The notes under the pieces were generated by a model. That model did no database searches, was not told the origin of the DNA, and worked only from the letters and a program-made list of their open reading frames with translations. Positions 22,796 through 35,322 of a DNA stretch of 64,000 nucleotides are shown one piece after another (the stretch's first letter is position 1; every line of letters starts with the position of its first letter). The stretch is from Epichloe hybrida. Taxonomy: Eukaryota > Ascomycota > Sordariomycetes > Hypocreales > Clavicipitaceae. The DNA is taken from the NCBI GenBank assembly GCA_019022495.1, contig JAFEKR010000029.1, forward strand, positions 789,891 through 853,890. Direction: 5' to 3'. The position numbers were made by a program, and so were the translations under genes.

Positions 22796-23480
22796 GTTGT
22801 GTAGTGAGTGAATGAAGCGTCCGGGAACGCGAATCGTGTTATCGGCGTGAACATGGATTGCAACTGCGAAGGTTGTTGGTGGGCCTTGTTTTGTTGCTGA
22901 GGAAGGAGGGCCACACGTAATTGCTTGCATGGAGGGGTAGCTTGGATTTGGATTTGTCGATGGCTTCGCGTCGGACCTGATGTGACTTGACAAGAAGAAT
23001 TGTTGCCGCATGCCACGCCGGGCTCAAGGAAGCATATACTTCTATGAAAGTAAGCTTCAAATGATGACTAGATTTGTGCCTGAATCCTTGTTGCCTTGAT
23101 TGCCGCGCAACTGGCCCCTGGGATACCCAAGTAATGCCGCATCTCGGTCGCATAGCTGTGATTCCAACCTCGCGCAACACAGCCTGCCCACCATCTCCAC
23201 AACAAAAGTCGACGACACCAATACAGCAAGAGAGCAAACAAGCGCCATCACTAAAAGGTTTAATCTGCATCAAAGACCTATTTCTTCCAAGGGAGGGGGG
23301 GCTCAGGTTTTCAAGAACAAAAATCCAAGACCAATTCCCATGCAGGGTAAGCCCACCCACCGAGGAAGAGTAGCCCCACATAATTTCCTACAATCAATCA
23401 ACCACGTTCATGCCCTTTTTCCTGTATTCCTTCAACACTCACCATCTCCCCCAGCCTTTCAGTCTCTCAGCCTTTCAGCC
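22796..23480. other. Divergent promoter region (reductase / MFAP1)
   Basis: This lies between the start codons of the reductase (-) and MFAP1 (+). An open frame runs upstream of the MFAP1 ATG but has no recognisable sequence and is treated as leader. No defined operator is visible. Confidence 0.6.
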
Positions 23481-25028
23481 ATGCCCCCAAAGCGCATGAC
23501 CGCCAACCCAGCGCGGCCGATGCGCCATCGCGCCGGCAAGCCCAGCGGCCACCACGAATCCTCCTCCTCCTCCTCCTCCTCCTCAGGCAGCGATGCCGAC
23601 GAGCCCTCGGTCCCTGCCCCCGCCATCCCTCCACCCCCAAAGGCCGCGAGCGCCGGCAAAATAATCGGCAACCTCGGGAGAAAAGTCGACCTCGGCGCCG
23701 CCAAAAGACAAGAGAAGGCCGAGGCCGCACAGGCAGAAGCTGGCAGAACAGCGGCGTCCAAAGCGGAACGACTCGCCGCGGAAGAAGGCTTCGTGACGGA
23801 ATCCGAGGAGGAGAGCCAAGGTGGCGACGAGAGCGGCTCTTCCTCCTTCTCCTCCGAAGATGACAGCAGTGAAGAAGAGGAAGCCCCCAGGAGATTAATG
23901 CTGCGGCCGAAATTCGTGCCCAAGTCCCGACGAGGAAAAGACGCCCTCGACAGGGAGTCGCAAGAAGAAGCTGCCCGTGAAGCAGAGGAGACGGCCAAGA
24001 AAAAAGCGACAGACGAACTCGTTGAGGAGCAAATTCGCAAGGACCTCGCCGCCCGAGCAGCGGGCAAAAAGCACTGGGACGACGACGAGAACCCCGAATC
24101 GGAAGTCGACACCACGGACGGCGTGGACCCGGCCGCCGAGGAGGCAGCATGGCGGGTGCGCGAGCTGAAACGTCTGAAGCGAGCGCGCGAGGCCATCGAA
24201 GAGAAGGAGCGCGAGCTCGCAGAGGTGGAGCGCCGCAGGAATTTGACCGAGGAGGAGCGCAAGGCCGAGGACGAGGCGTTTCTTTCCAAGCAGCAGGAGG
24301 AGAAGGATAGCAAGGGCAAGATGTCGTACATGCAGAAATATTACCATAAAGGTGCATTCTTCCAGGAGGAAGCGGCGGCGGCGGGCCTCCTGCAGCGCGA
24401 CATCATGGGGACCAGGATCGCTGACGATGTGCGCAATCGTGAGGCGCTGCCGGCTTATCTGCAAAAGAGGGATATGACCAAGCTGGGGAAGAAGGGGGCT
24501 TCCAAGTATAGGGATATGAGGTCCGAAGATACGGGTCGCTGGGGGGATTTGAATGACGGGAGGGGAAGGAGGCATACAGGCGGGCATGATAGATTTCATC
24601 CTGATGACGAGAGGTTCAAGCCTGATGAGAGGGACGCCAAGGGAGCGAATGCTATTCCGCTGGGAGACAGGGAGAAACGAGATGATGGACGGGGCAGAGA
24701 CGGACTTGGAAATGGAAATGGCAATGGAAATGGGAAGGGCAGAATCGACGAGTATAGACCGAGCAATCGGGGAAGGCCTAGATCACGATCACGATCACGG
24801 TCACGGTCACGGTCACGGTCACGGTCACGGTCACGGTCACGGTCACGGTCACGGTCACGGTCACGGTCACGGTCACGGTCACGGTCACGATCGAAGTCGA
24901 GGTCGAGGCCAAGATCAAGACCAAGATCGCCTCGGAGGACGTACGACGACGACAGACGTCGCAAGAGGAGCACGTCGCGCAACGGGGTCCGTTACAAGGA
25001 TAAACGGCGGCGAGTGGACGACAGATGA
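23481..25028 (+). CDS. MFAP1: MFAP1-type spliceosomal protein
   Basis: A single exon encodes 515 residues from [19 protein letters not shown]. Acidic and coiled-coil sequence ([16 protein letters not shown], then Glu/Arg-rich helices) leads to the MFAP1 C-terminal domain. The domain's hallmark is [15 protein letters not shown], followed by [18 protein letters not shown] and [19 protein letters not shown]1 is a nuclear component of the spliceosomal B complex that works with Prp38 and Snu23. The C-terminus is a long Arg-Ser tract encoded by a near-perfect 6-bp repeat (24781-24895), followed by Arg-rich sequence. Such RS tails are common in splicing factors, but this one is unusually regular at DNA level. 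The chosen ATG is the first that gives the conserved N-terminus; the longer upstream frame looks non-coding. Confidence 0.9.
   Translation: MPPKRMTANPARPMRHRAGKPSGHHESSSSSSSSSGSDADEPSVPAPAIPPPPKAASAGKIIGNLGRKVDLGAAKRQEKAEAAQAEAGRTAASKAERLAAEEGFVTESEEESQGGDESGSSSFSSEDDSSEEEEAPRRLMLRPKFVPKSRRGKDALDRESQEEAAREAEETAKKKATDELVEEQIRKDLAARAAGKKHWDDDENPESEVDTTDGVDPAAEEAAWRVRELKRLKRAREAIEEKERELAEVERRRNLTEEERKAEDEAFLSKQQEEKDSKGKMSYMQKYYHKGAFFQEEAAAAGLLQRDIMGTRIADDVRNREALPAYLQKRDMTKLGKKGASKYRDMRSEDTGRWGDLNDGRGRRHTGGHDRFHPDDERFKPDERDAKGANAIPLGDREKRDDGRGRDGLGNGNGNGNGKGRIDEYRPSNRGRPRSRSRSRSRSRSRSRSRSRSRSRSRSRSRSRSRSRSRSKSRSRPRSRPRSPRRTYDDDRRRKRSTSRNGVRYKDKRRRVDDR
24781..24895 (+). repeat. Hexamer repeat coding for an Arg-Ser tract
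   Basis: CGGTCA/CGATCA units are repeated about 18 times in frame within MFAP1, each coding Arg-Ser. Unlike most RS domains, codon use is almost uniform, which points to slippage or unequal exchange. Confidence 0.9.
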
Positions 25029-25199
25029 TACCATTATGTAGTGCTTAAGAAGGCTTCCTCGGAGGAAAAAAACAGATGATTCATCAAATTCAACGCGTCG
25101 CTCGTATTACAAACCCGTCGCTTGTATTACTTGCCCGTACCATACTTGTAGATTTGTCCATATCCAAGTACACCTCACCTCACCTCCACATTCCACGAA

Positions 25200-27316
25200 T
25201 CATATCCTCACGATTTCTACCCTCGCCCTATCAAAGATCCTATGGCTGATAATGTTGCTGGAGCCCTCTACACTCGGGGCATGCAGCGTCATCCGCGCAT
25301 ACGTCCCTGCGCCCTTGCGCCTCGACAGCGACCCCGGGTTGATGGCCAAGACGCTTTCAACGACCTAGAACCAGGAGAGTTATTATCAGCACTGTCAAGC
25401 CAGAGCAACGGGCCCAGCCATTCCAATAGTGACGAGAAAGAGGGAGGTTGAAGAGGCAAACAAAACTCACCTTTGCAAACGGCGGCAGCGAACTCGGCAC
25501 AAGCATCACATCGGGCCGCACATTCACCATCTCCCCCAACCTCAAATAACTCAAGTCGACAACCGCGCCAGTCGCCACACCCTCCTTTGTGCCCGTCTTG
25601 GGCAAGTTCCTCCGGTCCGTAGGTGGGAACAGCGGGAAATAATGTCTCTGCTCGACCAGATACCTGCACAGACGACCCATCAAGTCACCGCTTGCTCTGG
25701 AGAGCTCCTCGCTCCTCAGCTCATAGAGGATGTCTTGCGATGATATGCCGATGACCATTTCGTTCATGGAGAGCGTCATGGGGTTGGTCACGATTTTTGC
25801 GGATCTCGGGAGACCGAGCTCTTTTCGGGGGATTGCGTCTTGCGGCCAGGAGACGTGCTTCTCCAGGGTGTCTCGTACCGAGGGGACCAGAATGACGGTG
25901 AGGTGGGGATTGGCGGAGCACGCGCGGTTGAGGGCTGTCGCAAAGAGGTGTTTGAAGACGGTAGTCATGGTGGCTGTGTCGGGGTCGAGGTTGGCTTCTT
26001 CGGGGAGGTCGAAGTCGCCATCGGCGATGAGAGGATGGTCAATGTCGATGAAGGGGCCGGTGAGGACGAGCGCATCGGCATACGTATCTGCGGCCTGGGA
26101 GCAGAGTGCATGAAGGGGTTCATAGTCGAGGTTGTCATCTGCAGTGTACGGGCCAGCCGCGTAGAGGATGCTCAGGGGAGCCGGGTCGCCGTCCGGGTCC
26201 ATGGCGTCCGGACCGCCCCTTAACCTGTCACGATGGGCGACGAGTGCGGACGGCGTGGACGCTGCGTTGGGGAGGAGCGGAACTTCAAGAATTTCGTTGA
26301 CCACGAATTCCTCCCCCGTGGCGTTGTTGCCCTTGAAGGCGACAATCTGGCCCGGGAAGAAGTTCCAGGTCCGGATCTTGTCCATCATGAGGGGTACTCG
26401 GAGACCCATTCCCGTTCGCCGAGATGTTTCCAGAACCAGAGACGCGGCATTCACCCTGCCCTCCATGGAGTCGGAGGCGATTCTCCCGACAGCAACGACT
26501 TCAGTCGTACTCTGACTGGCAGCACTGCCAAAGGCCGAATCTTCCAGCTTGTGGTAGTCCTGCACAATGGTCATGAAGTCGTCGATGCGGTCGTCCAGAA
26601 TCTCGCTCGCCTCGGTCAGCTTCATTGCAAGTGGTTTATATGCCATCTTCTTTTGGTCTGACGCAGCCGTCAGTTTGATTCTCGGCTCGGAGAAGGGCGC
26701 AATGGGTGCCTCTGCCGCGGCAAGATGTCCGTTGAGAACTTCGACGACATCTCCTGGATTTGCACGATCAGCAAACGACGTTGACCTACAACTTGAGTTA
26801 ACAGCAACACCACCACTCCTGTATTTGTCAAAGAAGAGTGAGTTTTGCAACGTACGGAAACCCGTTCATAGCCTTCAGCTGGTCGCGCATACCCGCCGGC
26901 GAGCTATTCACCTTCAGCCCATCCATCCTCTTCTTCAGCCCGCTCCCTGCTCCTCGATTGCCCAACTTCGACCCCGCCGCCGGCGTGCTCGGCACCAAGC
27001 CATCCAACATGCCAAACACATCGCTGCCCGAATCACCCTTTGGCGTAGCGGTCACCTTGCGCTCGCTCCTGACCTGAGTGGCGCGGTGGCTCTTTTCCAA
27101 CTCATCCTGGATGCTCTGTTTCATATTCCGGATATTCTGCAGAGAAATGGCAGACAGGGCGTCCAAGTCCATCCTGATACAGTATGCATCCCATTTGAAG
27201 AAGAGATCGTCGACGGAAAAGTCGTGGAGGCGGAGAATGGATTGGATTTCGTAGAGGACATCCGGCTCGAGGGGGTTGTTGGGGGAGAAGCGGGATTGTA
27301 TGTCGGTTTCCGCCAT
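25200..27316 (-). CDS. POL12: DNA polymerase alpha subunit B (Pol12)
   Basis: Three exons, 27316-26856, 26785-25471 and 25364-25200, encode 646 residues, the usual size. Splices join MNGFP to STSFADR and SSLPPFAK to VVESVLAINPGSL, all in phase. The N-terminal helical domain starts MAETDIQSRFSP. The central part has the OB-fold followed by the inactive calcineurin-like phosphoesterase domain (ILYAAGPYTADDNLDYEPL, ALVLTGPFIDIDHPL). The C-terminus carries the conserved INPGSLSRRKGAGTYARM. The product is the regulatory B subunit of the DNA polymerase alpha-primase complex in the nucleus, needed to begin replication and for telomere capping. Its stop codon lies 171 bp from the MFAP1 stop, tail to tail. 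Confidence 0.93.
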
Positions 27317-28004
27317 GGTGGGCTGCTTTCCTGACTGACGAGCGACTACAATGGCAGCCTCTCTCTCTGAGTCGCAGTCTTTCTTTCGCGCTCAGCGAGG
27401 TTCAACGAGGGTCAACGAGGACAAAAGGCACACGTTCTTTGATTGCGGTGTTGCGGGTAGTTGTAGTAGTGGGGTTGAACTTCGGCTGCGAGACGCGACG
27501 TACAACGCGACGACGTGTTTCGTTGAGTTCATTGGTGCCGTGCCGGTGGAGCGCGTAAAGTGCGTACAGACAAAGATGGGAGTACTTTTTTATATGTATG
27601 CGTTTTCGATCGTTGATAGAGAGCGGAAATGCGGTCTGGCCTCTCATTGTAAATACGGCCACAACATGGAACTTGTACCGACTGAATAGCAGAACTGTCC
27701 AGGAAAACACTACAACAAAGCATCTGTTACCGTTCGTCTACTCTGCAACGTATTCTAGTGCGTATTGATCTCAACATCCACGAGTTTCCTGCCATTTGCT
27801 ATTCAGGCCATGCTCCCGAACGAACTCCATGCTTATGAGAATAAAAAGCAAAAGCGATACAACAGCCATGTCTCTCCTACAACATAGAATAACCATGCTG
27901 GTTTGTGTGTGGTATTATTCCCTGTAATCCGTGCTCGCGCCATACATGCAAATGCCATTTACAATCGTCATCTTTATTCGTCAGGCCTTCTCGGCTGGCT
28001 GTCC
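27317..28004. other. Upstream region of POL12, 3' side of the GATA-factor gene
   Basis: It contains the POL12 promoter on its left side and the 3' UTR of the Ams2-like gene on its right. Short antiparallel open frames are shadows; nothing else is recognised. Confidence 0.6.
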
Positions 28005-31000
28005 TCAGCTTGTGTCCGCACAGTTTGCGTCCAGATCCCAGCTCGCCCAAACACTAGCAGTTGCGTGATAGTCAAAAGACGTGGATCCATCCTTTGGCGG
28101 AGAGCTCGGCATAATGGCGTCAGTGCTCAGGAGGTTGCCAAAGTCGATCAAACCAACTCCATTGCCATCCAGACAGGGCAGATTGCTCAGGTCCAGCTCG
28201 TTTTCGCCATAACCGGTGCCGTCGGAGAACATCTGGCTGATGGTGCGGCTGATCGGGGTGTCAAATAACTCGAACTCCCCTTGATGGTTACGAGGGCTGC
28301 GTCTTCGACCCGTGCTTCCTGGAAATCCAAACGTAGCTCGTGGCGTCATGGTGGGTGTTCGCAGCACCATGATTTTCTGACCAGGAGACGCGACTGATCG
28401 AACGGATCGAATGGATCGGGAGATGCTTCTGGTTATCGGCCGATGACTAGACCCAGGCCGTGTGGGCGTTTTGAAAGGCTGCTTCGGCGTTTCGGCGTTG
28501 GCGTTGGGCGGAGGCGTGCATGGTCGGGCCACTGTCGGGCTCTCGAAGAGCGCATCGATATCATCATCCTTGGCGTACTGATTATCTGTGCTAGTCGTGG
28601 CCAGGTTCTCTTTGCCGTCGCTTGTACCTTTCGGACGACAATCATCGGGCGTCTGCACAACATTCACGTCCAGCTCACCCAGTGTCTTCAGCACGCCTTC
28701 CTTCCGCGGTGAGGGAAACAGTAGCCTTTTGGTGCTGCCGACTGCATCGTCAAACTCCACGTCTATGGGGCTCATGACTGTACCACTTCCGCGGCTTGCC
28801 CCCGAACGAGTTGATCCGGGGTTGGATTGCGCATCTAGACTGGCAGATGCATCCTCTCGATGACCCATGTCTTGACCCTGTTGAGTTTCCGATGCAACTT
28901 CTCCTTCTTGCTGCTTCGGAGAAGATGGCTCCATGGGAGCGAGGGCATCCGTGTGAAGAAAGGCATCCGAGGTGGGATTCAGCAATCCGTCACTCTTGGC
29001 ACGGGACCTCTTGGGTCGAGACGTGCTTCGTCCAGAATTTCGTTTTTTGCGTTCTTGGCCCAGTCGAGAAGCATCCCTGTCCCATCTGTCTTGCGGACGG
29101 TGGCTCTTACATTTGGTCAGCCAAATTCCGCAAGGATTGCAGAGCAGCAATTCTTGCCACTTGATCCTGTCATCATCTTCCCCGATATTCTTCTTGATGA
29201 GACGGTGCAAGGTGGGCTTCTCGTCGGCATCTCGTTGCAGTATCTCAATCGCCGTGACTTTTCCGGGCTCCACGGAGTACTCGCAGTACTCAGGAACGCC
29301 TTCTTTTTCCTGCACCCAGATTTTTCGCCAAGTCGGCGTCTCGATCGCCCCGCAGTTGCTACAGTACGGAGGCATCTCACCATTCATGATGGCTGCCTCC
29401 AAACGTTGCTTGATGGCATGCTTCTTCACATGATTCTTGTTCGACCTCGTCATGGTAGGAGGAGAGGAGGGAGGGCGAATGGCGTCACTCCTCGCGACCA
29501 ACGACTCCAGCAGCGCTTCATCGGAAGCGCTGGCAATTGAGACAACCGGGTCACTTGCAGGAATCGGCAGCGTCAAAGGACCGGTTGAGGCGGCGCGTTG
29601 CAGCGTTGACAGAGCTGGGGGCGCTGCACAGGACGATTTGGCAGCCATGGACTGGGACAGAGAGGACGGACCGGCGGGTTCGCTAGCGGGAACAGCCGGC
29701 AGAGCCAGAGGTCCAGCCGATTGGGACGGCCTAGTTGTCGAGATGCTTTCGAAGTAGCAGGAGGTGCCGCAGAAGATGCCGCAGGAGGTGCCACAGGAGG
29801 TGGTGCCGCAGGGGGAGGAGGTTCGAAGCCCCTTTGGCCTTGCTCCTCGCTGCTCTCCTCGATGCCTGCTGGCGGTGAGGGCTCGATGGTAGTTTCAGGT
29901 GCAATGACTGGAATGTGCTCTGCAGCCATATTCTCCGTCGTATTCACCGTCACATTCTCGGTCGTATTCTCCGTCACATTCTCCGTTGTATCCTCCGTCG
30001 TATCCTCCGTCCCCTTTTCCATCTTGTCTTCCACTCCTGCCTCCTCGACGGTTAGAATTGGGTTTACAGGCTTCTCGTTCTCCACAGCATCAGTTGTCGG
30101 GGGAGGAGTGGGTGCCATGGCTGGCGGGGACGCAGGCTTTCTCTTCTTATTCTTGGCTGCCATCCTGACGGGTGGTTTCTCCAGTGGAGGCAAAGACTGG
30201 CTGTCAGCTGGCGCTTGTGATAGAGTCGAGTTCGGTTGAGGTGTGTTGTAGCTGCAGATGTGGACCAAGTCTTGTCCGCTCAGCCCAGCCTGCATTTGGA
30301 AAACTTTGATCGGAACGCCGCTGGCGTTTCGCGCCTCTGTGGGCTTTCGGGCCCGAACAGCACGAGGATGATGGATCGGGTTCGGGGCGACTTGCAGAGG
30401 CTGCTCATCACCAAGCAATTTGTCCAAGTCATCGATGGCAGCAAAGCGAGTATCGCGAAGAAGAGTTTCCTCCCCTGAAGGCATGGGAGGAAGAACGGGG
30501 CTGGATGGCGGAGGACTAGATCGAATAAAAGGCGTCGTTCGTTGTACAGGCGGAGAAGAGCCAATATCAGCTAGGCTGCCGTCAGAATACGTGGGTGTTG
30601 GTGCTCTGGAGTCGGGTGATCGGCCATCCTCTTGACTTGGCGACATCGATTGCCTAAATCCTGCAAACGAAGAAGAATTGTCTGGGGCCGGCTGTTGGCT
30701 CAGGGTGGACTCTTGCCTGAGCATGCTGGCAGAGCCTGGCTCCCGGCCTTGAAGGCCACGTTGAGGACCCTCGGGAACTGGGGTCGGAGCTCGAGGAACT
30801 TCTTGGAGATGACTGTTATTGCCTGAAGTGGGGTCGATGTTGGCCAGAACGGGCCGAAAGTTGCGAAGTGAGCCAGAAGTGCTGGCAGCCACCCTCAAGG
30901 ACTCGGGGTCGCTGGCAAAGGGTTTGGGCGAAGCTCTCTCAACCACTGTAGTCTTGGCCCTCTTTTTGGCAGGACCGGCGTCCTCGCCCTCTGTGCCGTC

Positions 31001-31188
31001 TTCGTACCCAGACGTGTTGCCTTCCATGGCCTTCTTCCTGGGTCTGCCGCGGGGACGACCTGTGGGCTGTTTTCTTCTCGGCGCTCTGTTCGATGCTCGG
31101 CTCGACGGTCTTGATGATGCAGCTGCGGCACCATCTGTCCGCTGCTCACTAGTGTCCATGGGCATAGGGGCAATTCTCTGTAGTTCCT

Positions 31189-31221
<33 letters not shown>

Positions 31222-32097
31222 TTTGCTGCTGGTGATGTACAGGACCGAAGGAGTCACGTCTGCCCATCATGCTGGAGTGAGGCCCATGGCCCTGCGACAA
31301 CGCGGGAGAGGCAACGCGTGAGGCGTTGCTCATTTGCGTTTGGCTTTGGCCGGTATGTGGGTTTGATTGTATGCAAGAGTTCCATTCAGAGGTGCCTGTG
31401 GGAGTCATGGCACTCTCCATTGGTCTGTTCTGCTGCATGTCCGTGGTGTCGTGACGCATGTGGCTGTTTGGTCTTGCTGCCACGGCCAGGCGTAACCTGA
31501 CCTCGAGCGTCTCGCGGTTGCCGCCCCCGAAAACGCCCAACACGTTCTTGGTCACCCGTCCCGTCACCATCTTGGGCTGCTGCATCATTGAGTCGTTTCG
31601 CATAGAGTTGAGGGCCCAGGATAGCAGGCCCTGTCCCACCAGGGGCGTGTCGGGCTCCGAGAAATCAACGGCGTAGATGGTGTAGTCAGTCTCTTGGCCA
31701 GCAAGCTCGGGACTGCACTCCATGACGGCATGGATACATGACCGCAAATCGATGATGCCAATGAGATTCGTCTCGTCAATGGGCACTGTCTGGACGTAGA
31801 GTGTCTGCGGATATCTGGCCAAGCAATTGACCTTGCTGTCCTTGTCGAACGTATAATGAACCTTGACTACAAACGTGGTGTTAGCCTAGAGCGAACCAGA
31901 ACGTGCACAATTTTTCTCTCGACTTTGGACATACGGCCCACTGGTCTGACTTGAACACCAGATCCGTCAGCTTCGGCCTGCGGAGGCATTTGGTTTCGGT
32001 GGCGACTTTTTTGTTGTGGTGGAAGCTGTTGATGTTGTGCGTGCTGGCCGTTCCAAGAGCCGCTGCCCACGGGCGCGATGGGCATGGGCGACGCCAT
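28005..32097 (-). CDS. Ams2/Spt21-type GATA zinc-finger factor (frame broken near 29,730)
   Basis: Exon 1 is 32097-31935 (MASPMPIAPVGSGSWNG); a GTATGT donor leads to exon 2 from 31866. Exon 2 encodes the Spt21/Ams2 N-terminal domain: VHYTFDKDSKVNCLARYPQT, DLRSCIHAVMECSPEL and PLVGQGLLSWAL. About 600 disordered residues follow, including an AT-hook-like RPRGRPRKK and a run of ENTTENVT repeats. The C-terminal part carries the GATA-type finger YCSNCGAIETPTWRKIW with LLLCNPCGIWLTK, and ends at 28005. Fission yeast Ams2 is a GATA factor that activates core histone genes and supports CENP-A loading. The two halves are in different frames. The switch must fall at about 29,700-29,760, within a Pro/Ala-rich repeat, and I found no in-phase intron there. 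It is a sequencing or assembly indel, a cryptic intron or a true break. Confidence 0.8.
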
Positions 32098-33639
32098 GGC
32101 TGGCTTTTTGAGGCAAGACAATGTGATAAAGTGCCCAAAGAAATGAAGACAACAACGCGAAATCTAGAGATTCAAAGATCTAGGAGCGGATTAAAAGTGT
32201 GCGGTGGGAGCAACTGTACGATGATCAAACGGAGGAGGCGGGTGTCATGCTTGTGACGCGCTGTGGTGCTGTCCTTTGGCTGGTCGCGTTGCACCCGACG
32301 TGAAGGCGTGAAAGTGGATCGGCCACTTTTAAACCAGCTGCAGGCGCGCGACGAACGGGCCGGGGCTAGGCTTGCCAGCTGCGCAGCTAGCTGTCAAAAG
32401 AATTTCAGCGACTTTCAGCAACTTCCAGCAAGACAGAGAGGCGAAGGGGAGGGCCAAGAAAAAAACGATGCAGGAGCAAAGATGTCAACGATGGGCGATT
32501 GTGAAGCGGAAGAGCAATAGCGATAGCAGGCCCAGAAGTAGCGTGGGCGTGCTCTGTTTTGCCGAAAGACAACAATATCCGACGTGCAGAGCCGCCGAAT
32601 TGCCCAGTTATTAGTTGTGCAGGCCTTGGATGCTCGAGGGCCGCTTTCCAGTGCAGATCCGGTTTTGGTGTCGATGAGGACTAAAAGCCAACACGCCCGA
32701 GTCGCGCCAACACACGTGATGGTGATGGTAGGGTACGGATCCGTAGACGTTGACGTTTCGTCGCTCGAACGGCAAAGCTGGGCCACGCCCGGACTTATCA
32801 AGTTGCTTGCTCCGTCTGGCCCGTCTGGCCTGGCAACCAGCCGTCGATTCAGTGACCTGGCCAAATCGGTGAGATATTTCCGGTTTTCCGTCTTTCCTTC
32901 CCCGAGGACGCGTGGAGACGGCCCTGCTTGTTGCCCGCTTGTTGCCCTGCTTTTTGTTCTCGAGGGAAAGCGGAGTTTCAGGTTTCGCCTCCTGGATGTT
33001 TCTTCATCTTGTCAGTTTTTCCCCCCAGTCCATCTCATCTTCGTCCACAAGGAGGTAAACCGGGCGGCCCCATCCTATTTATACCCCAAGCTGTCGCGCG
33101 CTGAGGACGAAGTGAAGCCATCACACGTTCCGTCCACCCACACCCCATGCATGTACACATGAATCTCTCAGAGGCGAGGCGAACCAGATCCCGCTTCTCC
33201 CTCAATTGAAACCCCGCTTTCTGTCTCTCTGGTGGCTTTCTTAGGCGGGTCTTGCCCCTTGTTGCCTTCATCTTGGTAAAATGAGGGCATTCCATTATTA
33301 TTTTAGGCTGCCATCCGAGTCTTGCACGGAAAAAGCGGCGCAGCCGACTGGCCACCACCAATCCGCATTGGGCTAGTGCCAGTACTAGCACCCGCAGTAC
33401 TAACAACTAGATGTTATTCCGTCCGGCGCAATCCGCCATGTAAGTTTCCATAATATCACCAACACCTATTGACATTCACCCCTTCTGCACGCATTTAAAC
33501 CGTCTTATCTCAGCGCAATGTCTACGGAGTACTTGCAATCATTATCATAGTTTATCTTATAGCACACGCACTGCATAATGTTTTTCGTCTGTATTGTACA
33601 AGGCAAGAAATCCCTATTCCTTTTTATTTGCACCCTAAA
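32098..33639. other. 1.5-kb region between the GATA factor and the hydrolase gene
   Basis: Its left part is the promoter side of the Ams2-like gene, and its right end holds the 3' UTR of the hydrolase gene. Open frames up to about 190 codons exist on both strands without recognisable sequence. Nothing else is supported. Confidence 0.5.
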
Positions 33640-35322
33640 TTACAGCCGGCTACTTGCTGACGTGTCCTCGCTCACCCATTTCGCTTTTCCTTGAGCGTCG
33701 ACTGACGTCTTGCGGCCGATGATCTCATGGACGATATCGGCGATGCCTTGCCGTCCATTTCTTGACGCAATAATAGTCCTGGCAAGCTCTTTGGGCGTGT
33801 AGCTGTTACCACTGACGACGGCTTGGATCTCCTTCTCGGTGGGCACGCCAAGACCATGGTAGGGGTACTCCGAATAGGTGCGGTCGGTGAAGAGTTGCAG
33901 AGACTGGCCCTGTTGGAATTCGAAGAATGGCCGGGTAACGTCTTCGCTTGCAGAGATGGCCTCGAGTGACTCAGGTTGCCATTTGGGGTTCTCCTTGCGA
34001 ACCAGGAGCGCCGTGACGCCTTCCGTGAAGTCGTGATGTTGCATGAACTTGCTGGCCATCTGGTGCTCCTTGTTGAATGCTTCGGCAATGTTCCACTTGC
34101 CCCCGACACGCATCTGCCTCAGCGTCACATGCACAGCGGTTGGGGATCGCTTCTGCAAGGTGGCCAGCGTCTTTTGGGCCCACTCCTCTGTTTCGCCTCT
34201 TTCATCCTCCAGGGCAGCGATGACGTCTGCAACGTTGTTCTTGCCGAAGCATCTGTCAATGGCCTGTCGGACCGCGCCACCGAGCTGGATGGCCTGGTCA
34301 TACGGCAGACCAGTGCTGAACTCGTCTAGAGTGTCGTTGATGATGGCAAGTCTGTTGGGCAGGGAATCGTCGTCCCTGAATCTCAACTCGGCCAGGCGAG
34401 CTTCGAGGTCAGGCAAACTCGTCGAGTGAAGGTAATGTGTGGCGACACCAGAGTAGAAGACGTTGGGGCCGGTCAGGCGATCGCTTGTCAAGGCGAGATA
34501 GGTACCAACAGCCCCATTCATCCGAGGCAGGAAGAAGGACGCTCCCACGTCCGGAAAGAAGCCGATGGTCGTCTCGGGCATGGCAAAGACGGTTTTTTCG
34601 GTCGCAATGCGGAACGGGGCGTGGATGCTGAGGCCGACCCCTCCGCCCATGGTGATTCCGTCCATGAAGGCAATGTACGGCTTCTGATACGTAGCAATGT
34701 AGTGATCGAGCTTGTATTCGAGGCCAAAGTAGTCGGCCGACTTTTTCCATCCATCGCTGCCTTCCTGGTTGTATTGAGCCAGCGCGGCCACGTCACCGCC
34801 CGCACACAGGGCCTTTTCTCCAGCACCCTTCATCACCACCATGTTGGCCATGTCAGACTTTTCCCATTCGACCAACCGGGGCACAATCTTGCGAATCATG
34901 GAGCCGTTGAGAGAGTTGAGCTTCTCGGGTCGGTTGAGCATGACGGTGCGCAGACCGTATCTGCTCTCGAAAACGACATCGTTGACTTGGTCGCCAGGCA
35001 ACTCCTTGATGGTCGTGGCCTCGGTGGAAAGCTATGGGCAGAACAACCCCCCGGGCAGTCAGCAAAACTGATTTGTCCATGCTCATGGTTAAACTTGACG
35101 ATTGCTCGGGAGCTCACGACTGCTCGTCAATTGCCAAGTCGCCAGTCAAGAGCAAGGGAATGGGGAGGGGGTTAACGAGGTACGCAGGATTTTCCGTACA
35201 GGTCGAGCGCCGATGGAGCTCAGCACTTTGGCAGAATGCGCCATGTTGGGATTGCTTCTCAAGCTCCAGCCTGCGGCGTTGGCGGCTGACCCAGCTCGCA
35301 CGGCAAACGCCCGGAGAGACAT
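33640..35322 (-). CDS. 3-hydroxyisobutyryl-CoA hydrolase, mitochondrial
   Basis: Two exons, 35322-35200 and 35031-33640, encode 504 residues. Exon 1 (MSLRAFAVRAGSAANAAGWS, ending SSIGARP) is Arg/Ala/Ser-rich and fits a mitochondrial presequence. The splice to LSTEATTIKELPGDQ is in phase, but the donor GTACGG is not ideal, so exon 1 is the less certain part. The crotonase core is complete: LNRPEKLNSLN, KGAGEKALCAGGD with the CoA-binding and oxyanion loop, ITMGGGVGLS, and MPETTIGFFPDVG with the catalytic Glu and Asp positions. The long C-terminal domain with GKWNIAEAFNKEHQMASKF separates HIBCH-type hydrolases from plain enoyl-CoA hydratases. The enzyme acts in valine catabolism in the matrix. 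Confidence 0.88.

Noticed and set aside
23100..23480. A 127-codon N-terminal extension of MFAP1.
   Set aside because: The sequence has no MFAP1-like features and lies in the divergent promoter; the ATG at 23481 gives the expected N-terminus.
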